Origin: Platerodrilus igneus
Taxonomy: Eukaryota; Arthropoda; Insecta; Coleoptera; Lycidae
Assembly (NCBI GenBank): GCA_036346225.1
Contig: JARFIW010001185.1
Span: forward strand, 62,001-126,000
DNA: 64,000 nt
Direction: 5' to 3'
Shown: positions 37,891 through 48,687 of the stretch, one piece after another
Layout of the letters: each line of letters begins with the position of its first letter
Position numbering within the stretch: the first letter of the stretch is position 1
The notes under the pieces: model-generated
The model's database searches: none
Seen by the model: only the letters and a program-made list of their open reading frames with translations
What the model was told of the DNA's origin: nothing
Made by a program: the position numbers and the translations under genes

Positions 37891-39139
37891 GGTATGTGAA
37901 ATGGGATAAAGAGCTTTTGACTGCCAAGTTCCCCCAGCACTTGAATATTTGTCGAATTACTAGTTTTTCCAATATATCCTTTTGCAGAATCAACATTAGT
38001 TAAAAATATTTCACAACCAGCACCTGTAGTTGATAATCAACAATAATCTACAATAACCAAATAAGGCCTATTATTATATTTTAATATACCTGATTCTACC
38101 TTCTGAAACAGAAGTTCATGGAGCTCATGTGATATCAAATATTCTGTAATGTTCGCATACTTATATTTCTTACAAATTCTACATATATTTATCGTTCTCG
38201 TAACTTTGTCCCACATACCCGGACAAAATAATGTTTTGTGGGCACGAGCACTAGTTTGATTTATTACAAAATGTCCTTCGTGCCAAATTTTCAACATTTC
38301 CCTTCGAAGCGCCTTTGGTACTACAGCATGATCTTTAAAAATAGTAGGTTACTACTTGTATATAGATCGTTGTGAAATTATGAAAAAATTTTAGTTCTCG
38401 TCACAATACATTTCTGGTTTCCCTCCGGTCTGACAGTACTCCATAACCTTCTTGTAATATATCATCCTTTGAGGTTTGTTGTTTGAATTCCTTTTTTTTA
38501 CTTGCACCATTCTTAAATATTTTTTACGGATTAAAGAATCTCGCAGTATCCGTTACAATTGTCTACTATTTCATTTGCAGAATTCATTTTTTATTTTGAG
38601 AGTGCCCTGTTGTGAATATCAAATGATTGAAATACTGTGTTTTTCTCAAAAAATGCATAGAGTGGTCTTGCAATTTCTCCCAATTTGGTAATATATCTTC
38701 TTATATAGTTAACCAAACTCAGCAATTTCTGTTTTTTTTTTTTAGTTTGCGATGCTATAAGATCATTTATGGGCTTAAATGAATATTTGTCAACTTCTTT
38801 ACCGTTCTTATTAAATACCTGGCCTACAACCCCTGTGAAGTTGGCACGGCATTCTCTAAATTTTAAAAAAACAATGACAGTTCTAGTAGCAGCTTTCATA
38901 GTGCTAGAGTTCTTGATAGAAAATAAAAAGGGTTCTCCATTTTCAATACCAAAAAATAGCAAATGAAAAAATGTCGTGCTAACTTCGCAAATCTAGCACA
39001 ACACTTCCTTCTCAAATCTATAAGAAACGAATAAATATCACAACTTTTAGCAAGAGTTTCCGTTAGTTCTAATAGAATTGCACCCCTCTATGTAATTAAA
39101 TAAAAAATTGTAATAATTAAGTTATTTGCATAAACAATG

Positions 39140-39660
39140 TATATTGTACCCAGCACGACACTCGGCGAAAAAGTGTCGTGCTGATCATTTATAGGGCATT
39201 TTTCGATATATATCGACAGTTCTAACAACTACGATTACTTTTAGCCTGAGTTCCAGTGTCTAACCATTTTTAAATAACTTTTTAATTTTCGGCCTAGAAC
39301 GACACTCGGAAAAAAAGTGTCGACTTATCATTTCTAGCGCTTTTTTCGATATATATCGACAGTTCTACATGAGTTCTAACAACTACGATCACTTTTAGCT
39401 TGAGTTCCAAGGGCTAAACATTTTTAAATAATTTTTTAATTTTCGGTCTAGCACGACACTCGGAAAAAAAGTATCGTGCTGATCATTCTAGCGCATTTTT
39501 TGATATATATCGACAGTTCTAAACGAGTTCTAACCCCTACAATAATTTTTAACCTGATATCCAGTGGCTAACCATTTTTAAATAATTTTTTAATTTTTGG
39601 TCTAGCACGACACTCACAAAAAGTGTCGTGCTGATCATTTCTAGCGCATTTTTCGATATA
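39140..39660 (+). repeat. ~150-bp hairpin satellite, array 1
   Basis: About 3.5 units with repeat starts near 39152, 39296, 39452 and 39604. Each unit has AGCACGACACTCGG, a short A-run and AGTGTCGTGCT (an 11-bp stem), then TTTTTCGATATATATCGACAG, then TTCTAACAACTACGATCACT, a CTGAGTTCCAGTGGCTAACC block and an AT-rich end. The array stops in a (TA)n tract grown from CGATATATAT. Confidence 0.9.
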
Positions 39661-40071
39661 TATATATATATATATATATTATTAAATCTAACTTTCCCCT
39701 TTTTACTATTACTAAATCTCACTACTGTCTGTTTGTTACTCTTTATTTATTCTATAAATTTTTGAAATGTGCACACCTAATGCACGCCCCGTACTTGCAA
39801 CGTTTGGTTGGTTCTTTAATTAACTATTTATTGCAATGCCTCGACTATTTAAGCTCTTAATCTCAGGGTGTTCAACTACTTATAGTGAGTTCTGTTATAA
39901 GTAGATGTGCAAAGTCCAACCAAAGTGCACTCTTTTGTTTTAGTACTAAATTTTTACTCTATTTTTGTATATGCCAAAATTTCTAATAAGATCAAAGTTG
40001 CTTTGTGCCAAATTAAATTACTACCAAAATTTATGACTATTTTTTGACGTTTTAAGATATTCAGCACTCAC

Positions 40072-40134
40072 CTGGTTTACACTCCGTTCTGGCCGCTCTG
40101 AATGCTGGCTCAAAATCCTCGTCGCCGTATGCGT
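40072..40134 (-). CDS. TIL-domain gene, preceding exon (probable)
   Basis: On the minus strand the frame reads DAYGDEDFEPAFRAARTECK and then a proline codon plus G, followed by GTGAGTG, a strong donor at 40071. Splicing to the acceptor at 33840 completes a GAT (Asp) codon and leads straight into the TIL domain. The reading frame is therefore preserved across the 6.2 kb intron. The 5' boundary is uncertain: TTACAG at 40140-40135 is a possible acceptor, and an in-frame ATG lies at 40149-40147. A secreted protein should have a signal peptide in an exon further upstream, which I did not find. The sequence just upstream (40136-40175) matches repeat DNA at 46353-46395. Confidence 0.55.
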
Positions 40135-41655
40135 CTGTAACGGGCATTTTTAATAGTTAAACATTTTTCGCTTACTTTCTGTTAGAGTACCCGAAATACA
40201 TCAGTTTGCATAGCTGGTTGCATAAAGTTGGATTTACCTTAATAAATAAATAATTATTAGCCGTATAAAATTTCGTCCTTATGCTATCTATTCTCGTTTG
40301 AGATAAGAGGCGCGCAGGTGTTAGGTTAACAACAACGGATATCGACAGATTAGCGTGGTTGTTAGGTGTGCTATGTTTAGATAAATTACGAGTGGAGTAG
40401 GTTTCGTGCTGAGTTTCTATATAAATATTACGTTCAAAATACTGTTTCCTGGTGGCTTTATGTTAATTACGTTACGTTGTGATTTTTCGTGCTTGGTTCT
40501 TATATACGTTACTTCCGTAAAAGTTACTGTTTGCTGTTTGGCTTTGATAATAGTGAAAAATTAATGCGGTATTAATTTTTCGAATTGTACATGAAAAACA
40601 CGGCACGATTTGAGTTGTACTTTAACTGTAGAATGTGTTTACTCGACCGCACGGGTCTTAAGGTCATGGACTAACGGCTTTAGTGGTACGCGTAGCTTTT
40701 ACTAATTGTTTTTTGTTGCTGTGATACTGTAGTTTTCTGAGTTTTCGGACAACAAAGAATCTGAAATAGATCATTGCTTGCGCAAATTTCGTTATTGGTG
40801 AAATATAACAGATTACCGGCTTACCAAGGTATTGGTTGAAATTTCTCACTGCTTTTTGGGATGTTTACGAAAATAATATACATTTGGTCCCAGTTGAAAT
40901 TAAACTAGTGCTACAGAGTATTTCGAACTTATTGTCTTAGGAAATAGAATTAACACGAAATTTATCAATGCTACATAGGTCCGACGCGTGATGGTGTCTG
41001 CTGCTAACCCCAGTGAAATACATTTTTTGTGGTTGGTGTGAAGTGTAATAGGTTCTATCAACACCCTCACCATCGGGGGTGGAGTGCTTCGTTGGTGCCG
41101 AACATCGTACATCCCACACTTCCATTGCAAGGAAGCGTTACCGCCAGACTTCCTGTAAGTGAACTATTTCTTATTTACTATTACTTTAAATATCTATCCG
41201 GGGTTTTACTTTACTATACCTTTGTCGTTCTGCTATCTTTTACAATAGACTCATACTACTGAATTACTCGTCAAATGTGCTTACCTATCTACCTTTTGTT
41301 AAAAATTTTGTCTTGATTTATGTTAAATTGGTGTGTGAGGAAACGTTTCTGCTACTCCCCAATATTACCTCATTTTGTATTAAAGTTTTGTACTGCTTTT
41401 ACCGTTGTCTTATTATATAGATTATTCAAACGTTTTTACATTCTTTTACTTCTTTTACATTCTTTTATTTCAGGTTTACTTAACTATTTTTATTGCAGGT
41501 TTGCTATTCTAATTCTTTTTTTCAGGCCTTATTGCTAATTCCTTGTAGCCCCGTGCTTTATATGTTGGTCTACTTTCTACAACCCCCCCTACTCTCCGAT
41601 TGAGCCCGGTCACTTTTCTTTTTCCTTTGGTTTATTTTTGGTTACGCACGGCTAC

Positions 41656-42855
41656 ACAAAAATTACGTAACACGTCTTTACACTGATGTCCTTGAATTTT
41701 CGTGCCGCCTCCAGGTGTCGTCCTTAAATTTTAATCTGCTCCCCAATACCTGAAATAGTTAACCCTAATTTAAAATTTAGAAAATCCAGTGCTATAACTT
41801 CCCCTGTGCTAATTTCCGCTTCTCGTGTTCCCAATTAATCCGTCCGCCTTTTATTATCCAATCCAAATCTAATCGCCGTCTTGTACAAAATCACTCAATG
41901 CCCGCTATCAATAAATCCAAATCAATCGTCGTCCCTTTTGTTAACCACTCGATGTCCTACTACCTATTAATCTCTATCCAAATCTATCCCCTATATTCGT
42001 CCTGCTTTTTATTCCACTCTGATGCCTACTGCCGTTACCATATATCGTTTCAAATCTAATTCATTTATCGTCGCTTCGCCGTCGCACTATTACAAATCTT
42101 TCCACTTCTTTTACGTCGCTATCACTTATTAATGTCTCGCTGCTACTCTTTTACCCTTCTTTAACCAATTAAAACCATTTCCAAAATCAAACACATTTAT
42201 TAACTTTTAAATCTTTATACAAATTAGCACAGTATAAAAAAACACGTCTTTTTACAAAAATGGTTCGAAATAATCTCCCCTTGTTTACTTTCCAAGGCGA
42301 CCATGTTAACTCTTCTTGCCTACTACATTTTAAAGTTCATAACAAATTAAGTACGTTCGTGTCGCACATACCATAGTTCATGTCCTTTATACAATTTCAT
42401 AATCACATTAAATTCTAGTATTTGTCCTAAATATTTACATTTCACCAATCACATTTGACGTCGTTATAACTAATAATTTTGAGCTTACAAATATTGTCCA
42501 AAAATTGATTCTATATAAAATGAAACCAAAATAAATTACACTTGACCCTGGATGCATGTTTGATAGAAAACATCCATAGACGCATCCGGTTTTTGGACGG
42601 CAAATGTACTTTCAATGGCCTTTAAAATTCAAACTCGGTATAAACCCTTGAGCACTGCACATCTTACTACGTCATTTAGTCATTTTAATATTACCTTTTA
42701 GCACTTAATTTCAACTACTATTTTGAATGGTATTTTAGCATATGTAAAATACGGCAAACATACATTTTTAAGTTTATGTGATCAAATATGTGGATTATTT
42801 TGCTTGGCATATACTACCTTGTACTAAACAACCCTTAGAACTCTTGATAGCTCCC
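41656..42855. other. Pyrimidine-rich spacer inside the inverted repeats
   Basis: No gene or clear repeat is seen. The plus strand is notably C/T-rich from about 41700 to 42200. Confidence 0.4.
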
Positions 42856-42859
42856 TTGT

Positions 42860-43245
42860 ACATTATAATATATATAGACAGTTCTACATGAGTTCTAACA
42901 ACTACCGTCACTTTTAACCTAAGTTCCAGTAACCAACCATTTCTAAAAAATTTTTTAATTTTCGGTCTAGCACGACACTCGGAAAAAAGTGCCGTGATGA
43001 TCATTTCTAGCGCATTTTTTGATATATATCAACAGTTCTAAATGAGTTCTAACAACAACAATCACTTTTAGTCTGAGTTCCAGTTGCTAACCATTTTTAA
43101 ATAATTTCTTAATTTTCGGTCTAGCACGACACTAGGAAAAAAGTGTCGTGCTGATTATTTCTAGCGCGTTTTTTGAAATATATCGACAGTTCTACATTAG
43201 TTCTAACAACTACGATTACTTCTAGCTTGAGTTCCAGTGGCTAAC
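42860..43245 (+). repeat. Hairpin satellite, array 2
   Basis: About 2.5 units in the same orientation as array 1, with AGCACGACACT near 42968 and 43123 (period about 154). Confidence 0.9.
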
Positions 43246-44052
43246 ACCCAGTGTCGTGCTATACCGAAAACTAAAACATTATTTAAAAATGGTTAGCCAC
43301 TGAAACTCAGGCTAAAAAGATCGTAGTTGCTAGAATTCACGTACAAATGTCGAGATATATCAAAAAATGGGCTAGAAATGATCAGCACGACACTTTTTCC
43401 GAGTGTCGTGTCGGACCGAAATATAAAAATTATTGAAAAATGGTTAGCCACTGGAATTCAGGCTAAAAGTGATCGTAGTTGTTAGAACTCATGTAGAGCT
43501 GTCGATGTATATCGAAAAATGCGCTATAAATGTCAGTCGACACTTTTTTTCTGAGGGTCGTGCAAGACCAAAAATTATTTAAAAACGGTTAGCCACTGGA
43601 ATTCAGTTTAAAAGTGATGGTAGTTGTTAGAACTCATGTAGAACTGTCGATATATATTGAAAAATGCGCTAGAAATGATCAGCACGACACTTTTCCGAGG
43701 GTCGTGCTAGACCAAAAATTAATTAAAAATGATTAGCCACTGAATCTCAGATTAAAAGTGATGGTAGTTCTTAGAACTCATGTAGAACTGGCGATATATA
43801 TCGAAAAATGCGCCAGGAATTATCAGCACGGCACTTTTTTCCGAGTGTCGTGCTAGACCAAAAATTAAAGAATCATTTAAAAATGGTTAGCCACTGGAAC
43901 TCTGCCTAAAAGTAATCGTAGTTGTTAGAACTCATGTAGAAATTTTGATATATATATCAAAAAATGCGCTGGAAATGATCAGCACGACACTTATTTCCGA
44001 GTGTCGTGCTAGACCGAAATATAAAAAGTTATTCAAAAATGGTTAGCCACAT
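43246..44052 (-). repeat. Hairpin satellite, array 3 (inverted)
   Basis: About 5.5 units in the opposite orientation (CAGCACGACACTTTTTCCGAG type), with repeat starts near 43385, 43534, 43678, 43826 and 43980. The switch from array 2 occurs within a few bases of 43246, where GTGGCTAACACCC runs straight into AGTGTCGTGCTATACCG. Confidence 0.9.
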
Positions 44053-44210
44053 CAAATATTTAGAAATAGGAATATGTGGAACCAAGTTGACTATGGATAA
44101 TTGACAGTCCTGCAAACAAAGATATTTATGAATTTGTAATTTAATGTCATCAGTATTGTTTTTGTGGATGTTAAAAAACTTGTCAGTTAATATTCAATAG
44201 TAATAAAAAC

Positions 44211-45163
44211 TTATACTAATAAATACTCCCTGTATGTTTGTTGTGGTTTGTTTAGTATTCTTCTTAATCTTCTTTTGGGATTAAACCACTCATAGTTTTT
44301 TAAATTATCTTTATTAACGTTTCGATCCATAACCTAGGATCGTTTTCAAAATAATAAAAAATTTCAAGTTTGACATTTATGACACAAACTGAAGGTGACT
44401 TTGATTTATTGATGTTTGAAATATTTGGTTTGAGTACACTAAGCAAAAATTTTTAAAGTTTAAATGAATAATTGCCTTCAATTTGTGTTACGGCCTGGGA
44501 CCGACTTTTTTAGGTAGCCAATACGCTTAACGTGAAATCAGCTGATTAATTTTTATTGTAAAAATTCAATAACTTGGGAATTGGAAAACATTTTTTAATA
44601 TGTTTCTATTTATACAATTTAGAGGATGGTTATTAAAGAAGTGTGAAATTGCATTATTAAAAGGCTTAAGTAGTCGTTTTTTTATATTTATTTTGAAGGG
44701 GAAATCATTATGATTTAAGCTACCTCTTTGGTAGATTTTTAACATTGTTCTGAGGTAACCTTTTGGCGGGTTTACACTTGTCAGATACCAATGTTGTTCT
44801 AAGAAGGTTGTATATGGATCTGAGGCGACCCTATGGTGGGTTTACACTTGTCAGATACCAATGCTGTTTTACAGGGGTTGTTAATATGTTTCATCATCAT
44901 CATCATCGGATCTTCATCTCAAAACTGGTTGGACACGTACCTGCACTTATTTATATTCTGAGCTAGCTTCCCTTCTATTGTTTTCTAATTTTATGTTTTA
45001 TTTCACCGAGATTCAGTGAAGGGGGTTAAGCAACCTGTGGCTACCAAGATCCCCCAACACTTTTGAAAACGATCCTAGGTTATGGATCGAAACGTTAATA
45101 AAGATAATTTAAAAAACTATGAGTGGTTTAATCCCAAAAGAAGATTAAGAATTATACTAATAA
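44211..45163. mobile_element. Foldback-type element with 95-bp inverted repeats
   Basis: Inverted repeats at about 44257-44352 and 45061-45155 share AACGTTTCGATCCATAACCT and flanking sequence over ~95 bp. The block is bounded by TTATACTAATAA (44211-44222) and again at 45152-45163, which would be a 12-bp target duplication. The right copy partly overlaps the inverted repeat end, so the exact ends are uncertain. The interior has a two-unit ~75-bp tandem repeat (GTGGGTTTACACTTGTCAGA and GCGGGTTTACACTTGTCAGA, 44748-44885) and a minus-strand RTE tail fragment. Confidence 0.7.
44892..45062 (-). mobile_element. RTE-like LINE 3' tail fragment
   Basis: Starts with the tail-derived CATCATCATCATCATCGGAT, continues AAAACTGGTTGGACACGTACC and ends with GGGGGTTAAGCAACCTGTGG..CAAGATCCCCCAACACTT, the reverse complement of copy D around 13010-13210. 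It is inserted inside the foldback element. Confidence 0.8.
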
Positions 45164-45176
45164 TGAATACGCTAAT

Positions 45177-46270
45177 ATGTTACTAACTTTAGGAGAATGT
45201 TTCAGCAATCCCGCAGAAGCAGTAAGACTTTATTCTAAAAAATTCCCTAATAGGCAGTTGCCAGATAGAAATGCATATTTAGCTGTGAAAATACGATGTC
45301 GAAAAAATGGTTCTGTAAAACCAAGAAAAATTAATTTAGGTCGACGTAGATCAGCCAAAACTATCCAAAGAGAGTAGGAAAGTTTAAATTTAGTCGCTCA
45401 AGATCCGACCATTAATATAAGCATAATTTCTTAACAAGCTAATGCATCATTTACTAATATATGGAAAACCCCAAAGGAACAGCAATTACATCCATACCAT
45501 TATAGGCAAGTGCAGGAACTTACGCCTAACGATCCACCTACAAGAATCGAAATCTGTGAATTTTTACAGGAAAAAGTGAATGGTAACCCAAATTTTTTGT
45601 TGTAGATACTTTTTACAGATGAAGCTACGTTCACTCGCAAAGGAATGTTTAACTCAGACAACGTTCATTACTGGGATGAAGAAAATCCTAAGGCAACACG
45701 AACTACACATTACCAACACACATTTAAAGTTAATGTTTGGGCGGCAACGTTGTGTAACCGATTCATCGCATATTATTCTTTTCCTACAAATTTAAACGGA
45801 GAATTATACCTTACATGTGATTTTCCAATGCTCCACCCGAAGGTACTACATTGGTCAAGAAGCGAGTTTTGGTTTACCTGGAAAATTTGGAATTTTGCCG
45901 AACCCTTGCTGTTCCAAGCAAGGTAGGGATCTTTAACGTGCGCGACAACACTCACACACGGAAGTTCCATTTTATCTTTCATCCGAACGAGGGTGTATTT
46001 TTGTGAAAAATGCTTGCCTAACATTTTTCAAGCGGACCGTGTCGGGATTCGAACCCAGGGCCTTGGAGAATTATACCTCGATTTTCTTCAGAATAATTTA
46101 TTGAAAATTTTAGACGATTTGTCTTTAGTTGAATGTAGGTCTCTGTATTTAATGCACGAAGGAGCACTGCCACATTTTGACACGCTGCCTCGAGAGTGAC
46201 TCAATGACTATTATCCCAATAGATGGATAGGTCGCGGTGCAGATGCAACTATTCATTGGTTTCCAAAATA
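45177..46270 (+). pseudogene. DDE_3-type (IS630/Tc1/mariner superfamily) transposase, broken
   Basis: N-terminal helix-turn-helix region at 45177-45377 (FSNPAEAVRLYSKKFPNRQ, PDRNAYLAV). A decayed linker follows, then the catalytic core from about 45605: LFTDEATFTRKGMFN (first Asp), NVHYWDEENP and FKVNVWAATL. The core is cut at 45811 by a SINE and resumes at 46066 with the second Asp region LMHEGALPHFD (Glu where Asp is expected) and PNRWIGRGAD. In-frame stops occur at 45376, near 45435 and 45603, and after 46198. This resembles arthropod transposases of the DUF4817/DDE_3 arrangement. It could be the former transposase of the element bounded by the 1.25 kb inverted repeats. Confidence 0.75.
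45812..46065 (-). mobile_element. SINE inserted in the DDE transposase gene
   Basis: The same SINE as at 1492-1788, minus orientation, truncated within the tRNA-like head just past the B-box (GGTTCGAATCC complement near 46047). It is flanked by a perfect 13-bp target duplication, GAGAATTATACCT, at 45799-45811 and 46066-46078. Removing it rejoins the transposase frame. Confidence 0.9.
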
Positions 46271-47704
46271 GAGGTCATTTTGAACATTTGTTATGTTTTT
46301 TTTTGATAATCATTGCGTTATTGGTTATTGTTTTTAAGTTATTTTGTTACAATTTGTAACGGGCATTTTTAATAATTTTAACATTTTACGCTATCCTCTA
46401 TTCATAAATAAATTTCTACAAATTACTTTTTATATTTGTTACGTTGACTCGTAGCCGTGCGTAACACAAAGAAATCACGGAATGACCGGGCTCAATCGGA
46501 GATTAGGGGGGGTTGTAGAAAGTAGACTAACATAGAATGTACGCGGATGTAAGAAATTAGGGACAATACCTGCAATGAAAATAGTTAAGCAAACCTGAAA
46601 GAAAAAAAAATAGTTAAGTAAACCTGAAAAAAAAAGAATGTAAAAGAATGTAAAAGAAGGTAAAAACGTTTGGATAATCTATATAATATGACAACGGTAA
46701 TAGCGGTACAAAAACTTTTAATACAAAGTGCGGTATTATTGGGGAGTAGCAGAAACGTTTCCTCACACACCAATTAAACATAAATCAGATAAAATGTTAA
46801 CAAAAGATAAATAGGTAAGACACAATTGATATGAGTAATTTAGTAGTATTAATCTATCTTTCTTTTTTTATTTTAAGTTTTAAAATAGCCTGCAAGTCTG
46901 TGTAAAAAGGTATCAGAACGACAAAGAATATTGCAAACAACGTATAGATATTTAAAGTAACAACAAGTATGAACTAGTGCACTTACAGAAAGTCCTGCAG
47001 TAACGCTTCCTTGCAATGGAAATGTGGGATGTACGATGTTCGGCACTAACGGAGCACTTCACCCTTGATTGTGGGGTGTTGATAGAACTTATTACACTTT
47101 ACACTAATCACAAAAATTGTAGTAAACATTCAGCATTTAGGATCACGGGCTTGCAAGGCACGATATAATGCATGTCCTCTGATAAGTTCTTGCATTAAAC
47201 TAACAGCAACGCGAAGCGTTTTATTTTTGCTACCTATGGTAACAAAGAAAAACTCTAATGCTTTTGGATAACGAAATTTGTGCAAACAGTTCCATTATAG
47301 AAAGATAAATCAACAAAAACACTCTTAGTAAAGCACGTGTAAAACACTACAGTAAGTACGTCAGATGTTATTCGTCCAACATTATACAAGAATTAAACAC
47401 CTAGGAATATAATTGAATAGGTTATGATTACCAATTCAAACTCCGCACGAGTAAATATTATTAATACGCAAAACCACTTTAAATACCCATTATCAGCACT
47501 TTATAACAAATTATAAGCGGTTTATAATTTCAACTAAGTTGAAAAGCAAGTTACGAAGAATTCTCATAAGGAACGAAATTTACATATCGTAACAAAAGAC
47601 AAACTAGAACTCAAAACACAATCAGTAAAGCAACAAGGAAACAGCATCTTGAACGTAATATCGGAACCAAAACACAAACTCACACTACAATTAGTAAAGC
47701 AGTA

Positions 47705-47840
47705 GGGTAGCTAAGCCGCTTTGGCAACAGAGATCCACAGCAAGATATGTATACGCCGATTCGAGAACAATATGAACAGCTAAGCCGCTTTGGGAAACAA
47801 AACGTGCAGCAAGATATGTATACGCCGCTTTGAGAACAAA
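47705..47840. repeat. Two-unit tandem repeat, period 69 bp
   Basis: CTAAGCCGCTTTGG..(A)ACA and CAGCAAGATATGTATACGCCG occur twice, starting at 47711 and 47780. It lies at the outer edge of the right inverted repeat and may be a subterminal repeat of that element. Confidence 0.75.
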
Positions 47841-48640
47841 ATTGTCTTTGTGTGTAAATTTGTTGCGTCGGGGGTCGTTAGGTCTTTGGGTGTGCGTTCG
47901 GCGGGGTCGTTAGATTTTTGTCGTGGGGTGGTGCGCGTGCGCTGGGGTGGAGATATTTTCTTAGGAAATTTTTTAGCAGCGTTCCCGACGTTAAATATTA
48001 AATTTTAAAAAATGTTGTGTGTGTGTGTAGAAAATGGAGTTCACGTGTTGGTTCGTATTTTTCTGGGGTAGGTTAAGCTAAAAATTAAAACGCCGCGGTG
48101 AAGAATTTTTTAATATTAGACAAACGCGTGCAAGTGGTAAAGAATGTTTTAGCTCTCCACATAAGCTGCGTTTTGTACGAAGTAGAAAATAAAATTAAGA
48201 AAATATACGAAATGTTATATGATGGAGGTCAAATTTTTTAAACGTTTGCAGGTAAAATCTTGTAAGAAAGAAGTCGTTCACTTCTCACATTTTCAATGTC
48301 ACGATAAAATACTAAGAATTTGCATGCAGTCGAATATAACAACGAGTTTGGAATTATAAATCTCTGGTAATATATGTAAATCGCGCCGACATTCAACTTT
48401 TAATGTATTTAATTAACATAAGGTGTGTGTGTTTGCAAAAACATGTCAAGACAGGTATGCCGTATATTTCCTTATTGGTATGCAAATTATACCACCTTGC
48501 ATCACGATTTATTTGAGATTTAAATAAAAAATTAATTTAATCTTATATCAAGGATGTCTTGCTTACATTTTAGCAATTTGAATATATTTAAATATTTAAA
48601 TGTAATTATACATTTAATTTATGTGGCAATAAAAATTCTT
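47841..48640. other. Junction region with a G-rich stretch
   Basis: The plus strand at 47868-47955 is strongly G-rich and contains GGGGGTCGTTAGG and GGGGTCGTTAGA, then GTGGGGTGGTG and GCTGGGGTGGAG. The rest is AT-rich. The left terminus of the Polinton-like element must lie between here and 48690, but I could not identify its terminal inverted repeat because the right end is outside the window. Confidence 0.4.
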
Positions 48641-48687
48641 TTACTTTTAGCGGTTTGGTGATTGAATGTAGATGACGCATTAGACAT

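Larger units (their letters stand above)
35433..38041 (-). mobile_element. RTE-like LINE 3' fragment inserted in the Gypsy integrase
   Basis: Two parts of one minus-strand LINE tail, 35433-36016 and about 37906-38041, match the 3' untranslated tail of copies D and E (for example CCAAGTTCCCCCAGCAC near 37929). It begins with the tail-derived CATCATCATGATTATTAGG. The flanks GATAATCTGC (35423-35432) and AATAATCTAC (38042-38051) look like a diverged target duplication within the integrase codons for VDY. It is interrupted by the SINE at 36017-37890. Confidence 0.75.
34860..38962 (-). mobile_element. Decayed Gypsy-type LTR retrotransposon pol, interrupted
   Basis: Minus-strand pieces lie in the correct pol order. 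At 38962-38591 is the end of the RT and its connection (LLSLVNYIRRYITKLGEIARPLYAFFEKN). At 38297-38037 is the integrase zinc domain (HEGHF...H, FCPGMW, CRICKK) and the start of the core (YLVIVDY). From 35432 down to about 34860 is the rest of the integrase core, heavily decayed, with WLEMLSLK and then QTAKNILRK-like and SPAQLL-like stretches. The gap in the integrase (35433-38041) is a nested LINE insertion. No LTRs were identified. It sits in the intron of the TIL-domain gene, in the same orientation. Confidence 0.7.
40400..47690. mobile_element. Candidate long-terminal-inverted-repeat DNA element
   Basis: A ~1.25 kb region at 40400-41655 recurs in inverted orientation at 46445-47690. Clear anchors are ACATCGTACATCCCACA..TCCATTGCAAGGAAGCGTTAC (41102 and the complement near 47035) and CTCCGATTGAGCCCGGTCA (41597 and the complement near 46485). 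Others are GTTACGCACGGCTAC and ATATTACGTTCAA.AT.CTGTTTCC (40425 and the complement near 47660). Between them lie satellite arrays, a foldback insertion and a decayed DDE transposase. It may be one long-TIR transposon or two copies of a repeat inserted head to head; the outer ends and a target duplication are not resolved. Confidence 0.6.

Noticed and set aside
39140..44052. CRISPR-like array of palindromic repeats
   Set aside because: The sequence is eukaryotic, the whole ~150-bp unit is repeated rather than alternating repeats and unique spacers, and there are no cas genes.
45773..46024. Minus-strand frame MLGKHFSQKYTLVRM... (also at 1492-1704)
   Set aside because: It recurs wherever the SINE body occurs, so it is SINE sequence and not a gene.
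47790..48008. 72-codon frame MGNKTCSKICIRRFENK...
   Set aside because: It crosses the tandem repeat and the G-rich stretch; it has no domain and the start is not an ATG.
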